Shown here piece by piece: positions 1 to 8,122 of a DNA stretch of 64,000 nt. The position numbers and the translations under genes are program-made. This DNA comes from Aquimarina sp. RZ0. GTDB lineage: Bacteria; Bacteroidota; Bacteroidia; Flavobacteriales; Flavobacteriaceae. Every line of letters starts with the position of its first letter. Within the stretch, counting starts at the first letter, position 1. Location: assembly GCF_008370685.1 (NCBI RefSeq), contig NZ_VTZU01000021.1:1-64000 (forward strand). The letters run 5' to 3'. A model generated the notes under the pieces. That model made no database searches. It was not told the origin of the DNA and was given only the letters and a program-made list of their open reading frames with translations.

Positions 1-509
1 AAAAATATAATAACCGTTTTTTTGAGTCCGCAAAACTACAACCTTTTTACAACTAAACAAGCATAATTAAAACCCTTTTTTTGAAATAATCCCAGAGAGA
101 CTGACAAGTAATAAGTTAGCATTAAAATTACTAAAATTTATTGGATTAAAAAAGCAAAAAAATCACCTATATCTCTATTGTATATTTTCGACCCTTTTAA
201 AAAATGACAAACTCTAGTTTTATAAAATCATGTGACAATTATCAAAACGGTGATTGCACAAATTGTATACAACTGAAAACTGTATCGATTTACTATTAGG
301 TTTGCCAGTGTTTTATGAGAAACAATAGAATTTATTACAAATACATTCTATCTTTTAACTGTATTTTGTTTTTTGAAGATTTAAACAAGTCTATCTTTGA
401 TGATACACTCTAAATGATATTGAATTCAATTTTATATAACAGTATAATTATAACAATATACATTATTGGGTTATTTAAGAAAGTGTTCAATGATAAGATA
501 ACCTCCTAC
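1..509. other. Intergenic region with no recognised gene
   Basis: About 500 AT-rich bases lie downstream of murA, which is read leftwards. I see no open frame of useful length, no tRNA-like fold and no clear terminator. The preceding gene on the left lies outside the window, so this may be 3' flank of two units. Confidence 0.5.
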
Positions 510-1823
510 CTATTCTATCCGGATTATTTTTGCACCAATAGCTCTTAATCGTTCATCTATATTTTCATATCCACGATCAATCTGTTCTATATTATGAATC
601 GTTGAAGTACCTTTTGCACTAAGGGCTGCAATCAACAAAGAGATCCCTGCTCTAATATCAGGAGACACCATCGTTGTCGCTTTGAGTGTAGATTTAAAAT
701 TATGTCCAATAATTGTTGCTCTATGTGGATCGCAAAGAATAATCTTAGCACCCATATCGATGAGTTTATCTACAAAAAATAATCTACTTTCAAACATTTT
801 CTGATGTACCATTACCTCTCCCCTTGCCTGCGTCGCAACTACTAAAATAATACTCAATAAATCAGGAGTAAATCCAGGCCACGGTGCATCTGCAATAGTC
901 ATAAAGGATCCATCAATATAACTTTCTATCTGATACCCATCTTTATGGGCAGGGATATAAATATCATCTCCAGAACGTTCTAAAGTAATTCCTAATTTCC
1001 TAAATGTATGAGGTATAACACCTAGATGATCCCAACTCACATCTTTAATAGTTATTTCGCTTTTGGTCATTGCCGCCAAGCCTATCCACGATCCAATCTC
1101 AATCATATCTGGCAATACTCTATGCTCACAACCCCCTAAAGATTCTACCCCTTCAATTGTTAACAAGTTAGACCCTACCCCTTTGATCTTTCCTCCCATG
1201 GAATTGATCATTGCACACAATTGCTGTAAATAGGGTTCACAAGCAGCATTATAAATAGTAGTAGTTCCTTTGGCAAAAGAAGCTGCCATAACAATATTGG
1301 CGGTCCCTGTTACAGAGGCCTCATCCAACAGCATATAAGTCCCTTGCAGACCTTCTGGTGCTTCTACACCATAAAAACGTTCTTCTTTATTATATCTAAA
1401 TTCTGCTCCAAGATTAATAAAACCTTCAAAGTGTGTATCTAACCTTCTACGTCCTATTTTATCTCCACCTGGTCTGGGAATATATCCTTTACCAAATCTA
1501 CCTAATAATGGACCGATAATCATAATAGACCCTCTAAGACCACTCCCTGCAACCTTAAATTGTTCGCTTTCCATATAATCCAAATTCAGATCATCACTTT
1601 TAAAAGTGAATTTACCTTTACCTAGTTTCTGAATTTTCACTCCAAGATTTCTGAGGATCTCAATTAATTTGTTAACATCTCTAATATCTGGAATGTTAGA
1701 AATTGTTACTTTTTCTGGAGTTAATAATACGGCACAAAGAATTTGTAGAGCTTCATTTTTAGCACCCTGAGGAGTGATTTCTCCTTTGAGTTGATGCCCT
1801 CCTTCGATCTGAAAAGTACTCAT
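510..1823 (-). CDS. murA: UDP-N-acetylglucosamine 1-carboxyvinyltransferase (MurA) with Asp at the usual catalytic Cys
   Basis: This enzyme transfers enolpyruvate from PEP to UDP-GlcNAc, the first committed cytoplasmic step of peptidoglycan synthesis. The 437-residue length is normal for the EPSP-synthase-like two-domain fold. The N-terminal GGHQLKGEI and AKNEAL motifs, with the conserved Lys22, match the family. The active-site loop reads RPGGDKIGRRRLDTH, with Asp121 where most MurA proteins have the fosfomycin-alkylated Cys (Cys115 in E. coli). Family knowledge says Asp variants are active and fosfomycin-insensitive. The gene starts at ATG and lies 27 bp downstream of the DUF4290 gene, in the same direction, so the two are probably cotranscribed. 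Confidence 0.96.
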   Translation of the reverse strand: MSTFQIEGGHQLKGEITPQGAKNEALQILCAVLLTPEKVTISNIPDIRDVNKLIEILRNLGVKIQKLGKGKFTFKSDDLNLDYMESEQFKVAGSGLRGSIMIIGPLLGRFGKGYIPRPGGDKIGRRRLDTHFEGFINLGAEFRYNKEERFYGVEAPEGLQGTYMLLDEASVTGTANIVMAASFAKGTTTIYNAACEPYLQQLCAMINSMGGKIKGVGSNLLTIEGVESLGGCEHRVLPDMIEIGSWIGLAAMTKSEITIKDVSWDHLGVIPHTFRKLGITLERSGDDIYIPAHKDGYQIESYIDGSFMTIADAPWPGFTPDLLSIILVVATQARGEVMVHQKMFESRLFFVDKLIDMGAKIILCDPHRATIIGHNFKSTLKATTMVSPDIRAGISLLIAALSAKGTSTIHNIEQIDRGYENIDERLRAIGAKIIRIE

Positions 1824-1850
1824 AAAAGTTGAATAGTTATTGGGGGTGGA

Positions 1851-2537
1851 TTAATAACGTTTTTTACCGCGATTGTTGTTATTATTATTATTTCTATAAT
1901 TCTTTTTGTTCGAACTGTTAGAATTACTACGATAATTTTTCTTTTTCCCTCTCATTAAATCTGAAGATGTACTAAGATCTTCCTCACTATTTCTCAAATC
2001 AATCATACCATCACTAAGTTCAAAAAGATGGTTAAAAATAGCTGAATCATCTACTACATCTTTATTCCAGTTCAAATAACATTTTTTCATGTGATTAGCA
2101 ATCGTAAATGTTAATGCATTTTTCAGATCTCCATCTTCCCAACTATTAGCAACATCAATCATTCTTTTAATATTATTACCATAGTAGCGATATTTTGGAA
2201 AGTTTTGGGGATATTCTAATGGCTCTGGTCTTTCTTCTAGCTTCTCTTTTGTAAGTATAGGATAAGGAGCATCTACATCTAATTTGAAATCACTTATAAT
2301 AAATAATTGATCCCATAGTTTATGCTGAAAATCAGGAACGTCCCTCAGATGTGGTTGTAGATTTCCCATAACAGAAATAATTGCTTTTGCAACCTTATTT
2401 CGTTCTTCTTTGTCTTCAATAACTATTGCGTGGTCTATCATTTTCTGCAAATGGCGCCCATATTCTGGTATGATGAGCTGATCACGTTCAGTATTATATT
2501 CTAAATTATTAATCTCCATAAAATTATTAACATCCAT
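1851..2537 (-). CDS. DUF4290 domain-containing protein
   Basis: This 228-residue protein has no known function. Residues about 8-180 match my recollection of DUF4290, a Bacteroidota-restricted family that is commonly next to murA. The last 35 residues are low complexity, with Lys, Arg, Ser and a run of seven Asn, encoded by ATT/GTT-rich DNA on the plus strand; such a basic tail could bind nucleic acid or ribosomes, but that is inference. There is no signal peptide or membrane segment, so it should be cytosolic. An ATG at 2537 gives the MDVNNFME start; Met7 is a possible alternative. murA follows 27 bp downstream, suggesting an operon. Confidence 0.85.
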   Translation of the reverse strand: MDVNNFMEINNLEYNTERDQLIIPEYGRHLQKMIDHAIVIEDKEERNKVAKAIISVMGNLQPHLRDVPDFQHKLWDQLFIISDFKLDVDAPYPILTKEKLEERPEPLEYPQNFPKYRYYGNNIKRMIDVANSWEDGDLKNALTFTIANHMKKCYLNWNKDVVDDSAIFNHLFELSDGMIDLRNSEEDLSTSSDLMRGKKKNYRSNSNSSNKKNYRNNNNNNNRGKKRY

Positions 2538-2716
2538 AAAAAAATATATGTAGTATGAGTTTATCTAAAAAGGGGCGGCGAGTTATTAAACTGACATTCC
2601 GGGGGTAGTAGACTTTTCAGTAGCCTCATTAATTGGTTTGCAAAATACTAAAATAAAAACAAGTACGTCTATTTTACCGTCAGAAAATCCATATTATCTA
2701 AAAATTGCATTTTTGA

Positions 2717-3010
2717 TTATAACGAAATGACTCCTTCTACCTTTTCTGCGACTTCTTTATATTTTGTAATTACGTGATCTGGATTTTTCATTCGCACATT
2801 AATAGATACACTTGTATATTTTGCATTTTTAGACTGCTTTGTCGTAATAACTGCTCCTAAATTATCAAAGATACCTTCTACTTTTTTAATCTTCTCCGTA
2901 TCCGTTGGAATAATAAATTTATATAAATATGCAGCTGGCCACAGCGCTGTATCTGCTAATTGGATTTTTAATTTTTTATAAAACTCTTCTGTTTTAGAAT
3001 CATCACTCAT
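2717..3010 (-). CDS. DUF493 family protein (YbeD-like)
   Basis: A 97-residue protein with the small alpha/beta fold expected of DUF493/YbeD proteins, ending in a KYKEVAEKVEGVISL segment typical of these. YbeD resembles an ACT-type regulatory domain, but the function of the family is unknown. There is no signal peptide. It stands between the MobA-like gene (58 bp away) and the DUF4290 gene (179 bp away), and is read in the same direction as both. The ATG at 3010 is the only reasonable start. Confidence 0.85.
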   Translation of the reverse strand: MSDDSKTEEFYKKLKIQLADTALWPAAYLYKFIIPTDTEKIKKVEGIFDNLGAVITTKQSKNAKYTSVSINVRMKNPDHVITKYKEVAEKVEGVISL

Positions 3011-3067
3011 CTATTTCATAATTTTGACAAAGATACATCTTCTGTTTTATAAAATAGAAAATGTATC

Positions 3068-3682
3068 TTACTCTTTCATTCTTTGTAATAAAGCTGTGTA
3101 TTGTTCTAGCGTATCAATATCGGCTGTTTTATTATAGTCATCCACTACTGAAACTATAGAGTCTTTGTATTGCTTTAACAGATATCTGGCTCCGTAGTCC
3201 TCTGCAAGATTATACAATTCTTTAAAATAGCGTTTGGGAAAAATTGCCGGTACACCAAAATTATTCTTCCTTTGAGTGGCTATTATTTTATCGGGATGTT
3301 TTACACTTTTTTGCATTAAAGAATCTAGATGTTCCATATCTATTAGCGGTTGATCAATCAGCGTGATTAAAACATTTGTACAGTATCTCTGCTTTTCTAA
3401 AGCATATTGTATCCCACAACTAATGGATGTTCCCATCCCTGATTTCCAGTGTTGGTTATAAATAATTACAATTGGAAAATGAGCGATTTCTTTTTTTATA
3501 ATTTCAAAATTAGCTCCTAAAACAACTACTGTAAAAACTTGAGCTAATTGTAATGATTTCTCAATCTCAAATACAAGTAATGAACTGTTTTTCCAAGGTA
3601 ATAATTGCTTAGGACATCCCATCCGACTAGATGATCCGGCGGCAAGGATAAGTTGGACAGTATGAACAGGTTTAATCAACAA
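3068..3682 (-). CDS. MobA-like nucleotidyltransferase (molybdenum cofactor cytidylyl/guanylyltransferase family)
   Basis: The 204-residue protein opens with the nucleotide-binding loop LILAAGSSSRMGCPKQLLPW, followed by later LITLIDQPL and NNFGVPAIFPKRY segments typical of MobA/MocA-type transferases. Such enzymes attach CMP or GMP to molybdopterin, and MocA serves enzymes of the xanthine dehydrogenase family. It overlaps the XdhC gene by 11 bp and is the last gene of the molybdenum hydroxylase operon, so a MocA-like role for the IorAB-type enzyme is the best inference. There is no ATG near the N-terminus; the likely start is TTG at 3682. I leave the symbol empty because MocA and MobA functions cannot be separated by eye. 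Confidence 0.85.
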   Translation of the reverse strand: MLIKPVHTVQLILAAGSSSRMGCPKQLLPWKNSSLLVFEIEKSLQLAQVFTVVVLGANFEIIKKEIAHFPIVIIYNQHWKSGMGTSISCGIQYALEKQRYCTNVLITLIDQPLIDMEHLDSLMQKSVKHPDKIIATQRKNNFGVPAIFPKRYFKELYNLAEDYGARYLLKQYKDSIVSVVDDYNKTADIDTLEQYTALLQRMKE

Positions 3683-4736
3683 AACTATTTAGTATTCGCT
3701 CTGCGGAATTTCCATGAATTCCTCCTACTTTTTCTTGTAACGAAATTGGTTTTTGATTCCTGATAACCGAAAGTAATTCGGCAATAATAGAAATTGCAAT
3801 TTCTTGTGGAGTTTCTGCGCCCAGATTAAGACCTGCCGGTCCATAGATACAATCTAAAAATTCATTATCAACATCCGGAAAATACTCTATAAACGCGGAC
3901 AACAACTTTTCTCTTCGTCTTGCCGGACCAAGAAGACCAATATAAATTGGCGATACATCTTTTAATGCTTGTAAATACAATACATCTTTTGCAAAATTAT
4001 GGGTCATTAAAACAATCCCTGTTTGCTTATCTACATTTTCAATAACAAGATTTTCTGGTGAAAGATTCGATACTTTATGAGCTTCTGGAAAATCCTTAGG
4101 AAATTTAGGGCTTTTGGGTCCGCTCACAACCTCAACTTCCCACCCTGTAGCGGATGCCAATTTACATAATTCTTTTGCGTCATGTTCTGCCCCAATAATT
4201 ATCAGTCTGAAACACGGTAACATAACACGATCAAAGCATTGGAATAAGGAATTTTGCCTGAGATTCCTCACATCCATTTGATTAGAAAATGAAAAATCAT
4301 TGACTCCATCAAAACATACTACTGAGCCCATCTGATTGTTATTTTCTTCTTCTTTAGAATAATATGATTTTATTACAAAAGAAGTTCTAGATGCCAGATA
4401 CCTGTTAATATTATGAATCACTACATTACTAATAATAAATGGTTCAATTAATATGTATAAAATCCCTTCACATCCTAATCTATATCTGCCATTATATGTC
4501 ATTATTTTAGCAGTTCCAGAAGCAAATACTGATTGCGACTGTCTAAACACTTCTTTCTCTACGCATCCTCCGCTAACAGCACCTATCATCTCTCCATTCT
4601 CAAGAAGAAGCATTCCAACACCAGGTCTGCGGTAGGAAGAGCCGTCTATATCTACAACAGTAGCTATAACGGCTCTAATTCCTTTTTTACTTGCTTTTTG
4701 ATATGCGTTAATTATTTCTTTAAATTCATGTGTCAT
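3672..4736 (-). CDS. XdhC/CoxI family molybdenum hydroxylase maturation protein
   Basis: A 354-residue cytoplasmic protein. The N-terminal XdhC_CoxI domain contains the GSSYRRPGVGMLLLENGEMIGAVSGGCVE region that defines the family, and the C-terminal half is a Rossmann-like domain with LIIIGAEHDAKEL and a final ETPQEIAISIIAELL. XdhC proteins bind molybdenum cofactor, help to sulfurate it and insert it into xanthine-dehydrogenase-type enzymes. The gene is 3 bp downstream of the molybdopterin subunit gene and overlaps the MobA-like gene, so structural genes and maturation factors form one transcription unit. Confidence 0.9.
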   Translation of the reverse strand: MTHEFKEIINAYQKASKKGIRAVIATVVDIDGSSYRRPGVGMLLLENGEMIGAVSGGCVEKEVFRQSQSVFASGTAKIMTYNGRYRLGCEGILYILIEPFIISNVVIHNINRYLASRTSFVIKSYYSKEEENNNQMGSVVCFDGVNDFSFSNQMDVRNLRQNSLFQCFDRVMLPCFRLIIIGAEHDAKELCKLASATGWEVEVVSGPKSPKFPKDFPEAHKVSNLSPENLVIENVDKQTGIVLMTHNFAKDVLYLQALKDVSPIYIGLLGPARRREKLLSAFIEYFPDVDNEFLDCIYGPAGLNLGAETPQEIAISIIAELLSVIRNQKPISLQEKVGGIHGNSAERILNSFVD

Positions 4737-4739
4737 GAG

Positions 4740-6893
4740 TTATCCTAACAAATCTTTTTTATCCATATTATTAATAAAAGGCTGTTTTGTTAATCTAATT
4801 CCTTTTGCCGCTTTGATCGCATTAGCAATAGCAGCACCTGCAGGAGGCAATGTAGGCTCACCAAGACCTGTAGGTGCAATTTTACTTTCAATAAAATGAG
4901 TTTCCACCACAGGAGTTTCATTCATTCTGATAAGGCGGTAGGTATCAAAGTTTTTATGACTGGGGATTCCATTTTTAAAAGAGAATTCGCCAAACATAGC
5001 GTGGCCAATACCATCAATTACCCCACCTTCAATTTGGTTTTTTGCTCCCAGTGGATTTACGACGATTCCACAATCAACTACACAAGTTACTTTTTTTACC
5101 ACAGGTTGATCATTTTCTAAGACAACATCTGCCACTTCTGCCACGTGTGTATTATGACAATAATAAGCACTAAATCCCTGATAGACTCCTTCTGGCTTAT
5201 TACCCCATTCAGATTTCTCTACAGCTGTTTTAATAACTTTCTCAAGACGTTCTGGAGAATATTGTATCCGTTCATCCGTATTTCCCTTAACGTTTTGAAG
5301 TAAATTCAACCTAAGTTTTATACGATCAACTTCCATTATTTCGGCTATTTCGTCAAAAAAACTTTGTTCGGCAAACGCTAAGAAATTGGTATAAGGTGCT
5401 CTCCAGGCACCAATTGTAATATTGCTATCATATTTTGCAACATCTACCTGATAATTTTCAATAGCGCCTGCTGGGAAAAAATTAGGAATTAATCCATACA
5501 TATTAGAATTCACTGCAGCTTCTTTAAGATGATAACCAGTTAACTTTCCTCCTTTAACAGAAGCGCTTATTTTATATTTGATTGCAGGACGATAAATCCC
5601 TGCAGACATATCATCTTCGCGAGAATATACCAGTTTAACAGGTTTCTTTGATATATTTGATATTTCTGCTGCTTCTAAAGCAAAATCACCGTATAACCTT
5701 CTGCCAAATCCACCACCCATTCTTGTCATATCTACAGACACTTCTTCTGGTTTTCTATCTAGCAGTTCTGCCACTCTTTTTGCAGTTCCGTCCGGAGTTT
5801 GTATTGGACCAACCAAGCGAACTTTCTCATCGGTAACATGGGCAAAAAAGTTCATAGGTTCCATACAATTGTGAGGTAAAAACGGAGATTCATAAACTCT
5901 CTCTATTACCTGATCAGCAGTAGCAAATGCTTTTTCAACATCTCCATCTTTGCGCATGGTATTAAATTCTTTCCCATTCAGCAGATCAGTAAGTATTTTA
6001 TCATGATCTTCTGTGCTTTCTAATTTAGAACCATCTATCCAATTTGCTTTTAAGGATTTCTTCCCTTTCATAGCTGCCCAGGTATTTTTGGCCAATACAG
6101 CTATTTTATCCCCAAATTTAAACACATCAATTACCCCAGAGACTGTTTTAGATTCTGTAGCATCAAAACCTTCTAATTTTTTTCCGAAAGCAGGAGGTCT
6201 CAACACAGATACATATACCATTCCTTCTTCCTTATAATCCATACCATACAAAGGCTTTCCAGCAATGATATTGTCTACATCTACATTAGGAATATCTTTT
6301 CCTATAATGTTAAAATCTTTTGGATCTTTGAGCTTAACTTTTTCTGGTACTGATAAAGCTGCTGCTGCTTTTACCACTTCTCCATACCCCAGTTTATCTC
6401 CTTTGGCATTTGTAATCACACCCTGATTGGTAGTACACTCTGATGGATTTACACCCCATTTAACCGCAGCTGCATTTATTAACATTTGTCTAGCAGTTGC
6501 TCCTGTCTGTCGCAAAGGTTCCCAACCGAGTCTAATCGATTGACTTCCCCCGGCAACTTGTCTTGTATAATTTTTTGTATCCAAAGCTCCCTGAACTACA
6601 AGTACATTTTTCCAAGCTACATCTAATTCTTCTGCTATAAGCATAGGCATAGATGTTTTTACTCCTTGCCCAATTTCTGGGTTTGGAGAAAAAATAGTGA
6701 CCATACCATTGTCAGCAATTTTGATGAATGCATTAAAATCATTAAAATTTATGTCTGCAATATCTACTGGAGGCACAACCTCTGGCTTACAAGCTTGAAA
6801 AAGGTTAAAACCAATTAAGATTCCTCCTCCAGCCAATGCTGATGTTCTTATGAATGACCTTCTGTTTAGAGAAGGTGTCGTGATTGTTTTCAT
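4740..6893 (-). CDS. Molybdopterin-binding subunit of a xanthine dehydrogenase-family oxidoreductase (IorB-like)
   Basis: A 717-residue protein resembling the large subunit of isoquinoline 1-oxidoreductase or periplasmic aldehyde dehydrogenases. It has a twin-arginine signal (NRRSFIRT, Arg11-Arg12), a hydrophobic stretch, and FQAC near residue 35, which could act as a lipobox. MoCo-binding MGGGFGRRLYGDF and the C-terminal GLGEPTLPP, with the expected catalytic Glu, are both present. It should therefore be exported folded and hydroxylate an aldehyde or N-heterocycle at the envelope; the substrate cannot be told from sequence. The 2Fe-2S subunit gene is 22 bp upstream, and no FAD or cytochrome subunit is nearby, so the electron acceptor is unknown. 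Confidence 0.92.
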   Translation of the reverse strand: MKTITTPSLNRRSFIRTSALAGGGILIGFNLFQACKPEVVPPVDIADINFNDFNAFIKIADNGMVTIFSPNPEIGQGVKTSMPMLIAEELDVAWKNVLVVQGALDTKNYTRQVAGGSQSIRLGWEPLRQTGATARQMLINAAAVKWGVNPSECTTNQGVITNAKGDKLGYGEVVKAAAALSVPEKVKLKDPKDFNIIGKDIPNVDVDNIIAGKPLYGMDYKEEGMVYVSVLRPPAFGKKLEGFDATESKTVSGVIDVFKFGDKIAVLAKNTWAAMKGKKSLKANWIDGSKLESTEDHDKILTDLLNGKEFNTMRKDGDVEKAFATADQVIERVYESPFLPHNCMEPMNFFAHVTDEKVRLVGPIQTPDGTAKRVAELLDRKPEEVSVDMTRMGGGFGRRLYGDFALEAAEISNISKKPVKLVYSREDDMSAGIYRPAIKYKISASVKGGKLTGYHLKEAAVNSNMYGLIPNFFPAGAIENYQVDVAKYDSNITIGAWRAPYTNFLAFAEQSFFDEIAEIMEVDRIKLRLNLLQNVKGNTDERIQYSPERLEKVIKTAVEKSEWGNKPEGVYQGFSAYYCHNTHVAEVADVVLENDQPVVKKVTCVVDCGIVVNPLGAKNQIEGGVIDGIGHAMFGEFSFKNGIPSHKNFDTYRLIRMNETPVVETHFIESKIAPTGLGEPTLPPAGAAIANAIKAAKGIRLTKQPFINNMDKKDLLG

Positions 6894-6915
6894 TTTTCTT
6901 AGAATTTTAGGTTGG

Positions 6916-7377
6916 TTAACTCAGTTTACTTGCTGCCAATTCAACTGCTTTCTCAATCCTATTATAGGAAGCACATCTACAAATATTACCACTCATTGCA
7001 TCTCTAATCTCTGATCTGCTAGGGTTAGGGGTTTCTTTAAGAAATGCAGCAGCAGACATCATCTGACCAGCCTGGCAATATCCGCATTGGGGCACATCAA
7101 TCTCCTTCCAGGCTTGCTGTACAGGATGCGACGCATCTTCAGACAAACCTTCTATTGTAGTAATTTCCATTTCTGTAGCTACAGCTACCTGAAGCAAACA
7201 ACTTCTGGTAGCCACACCATCTGCGTGAACGGTACAGGCACCACATTGCCCGATACCACATCCGAACTTTGTTCCTACAAGATCAAAATGATCTCTTAAC
7301 ACCCATAAAAGAGGTGTGTCTTCATCAGCCTCTACAGAAAGAGACTTACCATTTACTTTTAGATTAAAAACAGGCAT
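6916..7377 (-). CDS. 2Fe-2S subunit of the molybdenum hydroxylase (IorA-like)
   Basis: A 153-residue iron-sulfur protein that passes electrons from the molybdenum centre. The plant-ferredoxin-type cluster ligands are Cys40, Cys45, Cys48 and Cys60 (GCGIGQCGAC), and the helical C-terminal cluster uses Cys98, Cys101, Cys133 and Cys135 (QCGYCQAGQ and CRC). It lacks its own export signal and would be carried out by the Tat signal of the large subunit, as is known for related enzymes. It is the first gene of the four-gene operon running to 3068, and the divergent ATPase gene starts 182 bp away. Confidence 0.95.
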   Translation of the reverse strand: MPVFNLKVNGKSLSVEADEDTPLLWVLRDHFDLVGTKFGCGIGQCGACTVHADGVATRSCLLQVAVATEMEITTIEGLSEDASHPVQQAWKEIDVPQCGYCQAGQMMSAAAFLKETPNPSRSEIRDAMSGNICRCASYNRIEKAVELAASKLS

Positions 7378-7559
7378 GAATAATATTTTTAGGATTTGTG
7401 TTTAATTAGTCTAAATAAGACTTTAGCAAGTAATTTGCTAATGAAGTTACTAAAAAAGATAATGTCGAAATTAAATTTTAACAGACCTTTATGGTATCCG
7501 CCTTTCGCTATTTTTAGAAATCCCTTAATTATCACGAGATTTGCAATAAAAATATTCTT

Positions 7560-8117
7560 TTGGCAAAACATAAGGTTGTAATCACAGGAGGTCCGTCTAC
7601 AGGAAAAACATCTATTATAAAAAAACTCGAAGAAGAAGGTTTTTTTTGTTTTCCAGAATTTATACGAAGTATTACTCAAGAAGTAAAAAGCAGTAAAAAA
7701 ACTACCACTATAGTATCTAATCCCATTGCATCGGTATCTGATCCATATGATTTTAACAAAAAACTGATACAAGGCAGGATTCTTCAATATATAGATTCTA
7801 GAGCTGATGATAAGGATATTGCTTTTTATGATAGAGGTATCCCGGATGTTTTGGCCTACATGAAGCTCTTCAATCAATCGTATGATCCTTCATTTATACA
7901 GGCTTGTAATGATCATAAATATGATCAGGTTTTTTTATTACCTCCCTGGAAAGAGATTTATGTTTCAGATGAAGAACGCTATGAAAGTTTTGAAGAAGCA
8001 CAGCAAATTTATCATCTTTTATTAGAGACATATTCATCATTTGGGTATAATTGTATAGAAGTTCCTTTTGGAAATGTAAAAGAACGTAGTACCTTTATAT
8101 TACAATACGTAATATAG
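7560..8117 (+). CDS. AAA family ATPase, NadR-like P-loop NTPase
   Basis: A 185-residue cytosolic protein with a Walker A motif GGPSTGKTS near residue 10 and a Walker-B-like segment DIAFYDRGIPDVLAY near residue 90. This arrangement is that of the AAA_28/NadR kinase-like families, which phosphorylate small substrates, but the substrate here is unknown. The frame is open from 7518 and holds no ATG before the P-loop; TTG at 7560 is the most sensible start, with ATT codons as less likely alternatives. recQ begins 2-5 bp after its stop, so it is the first gene of an ATPase-recQ-fmt operon. Confidence 0.8.
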   Translation: MAKHKVVITGGPSTGKTSIIKKLEEEGFFCFPEFIRSITQEVKSSKKTTTIVSNPIASVSDPYDFNKKLIQGRILQYIDSRADDKDIAFYDRGIPDVLAYMKLFNQSYDPSFIQACNDHKYDQVFLLPPWKEIYVSDEERYESFEEAQQIYHLLLETYSSFGYNCIEVPFGNVKERSTFILQYVI

Positions 8118-8122
8118 TTTTG

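Noticed and set aside
7389..7877. Open frame of 162 codons on the minus strand over the NadR-like gene
   Set aside because: It lies antisense to a frame with a clear P-loop, is Phe/Tyr/Ile-rich without domain signals, and overlaps the divergent spacer.
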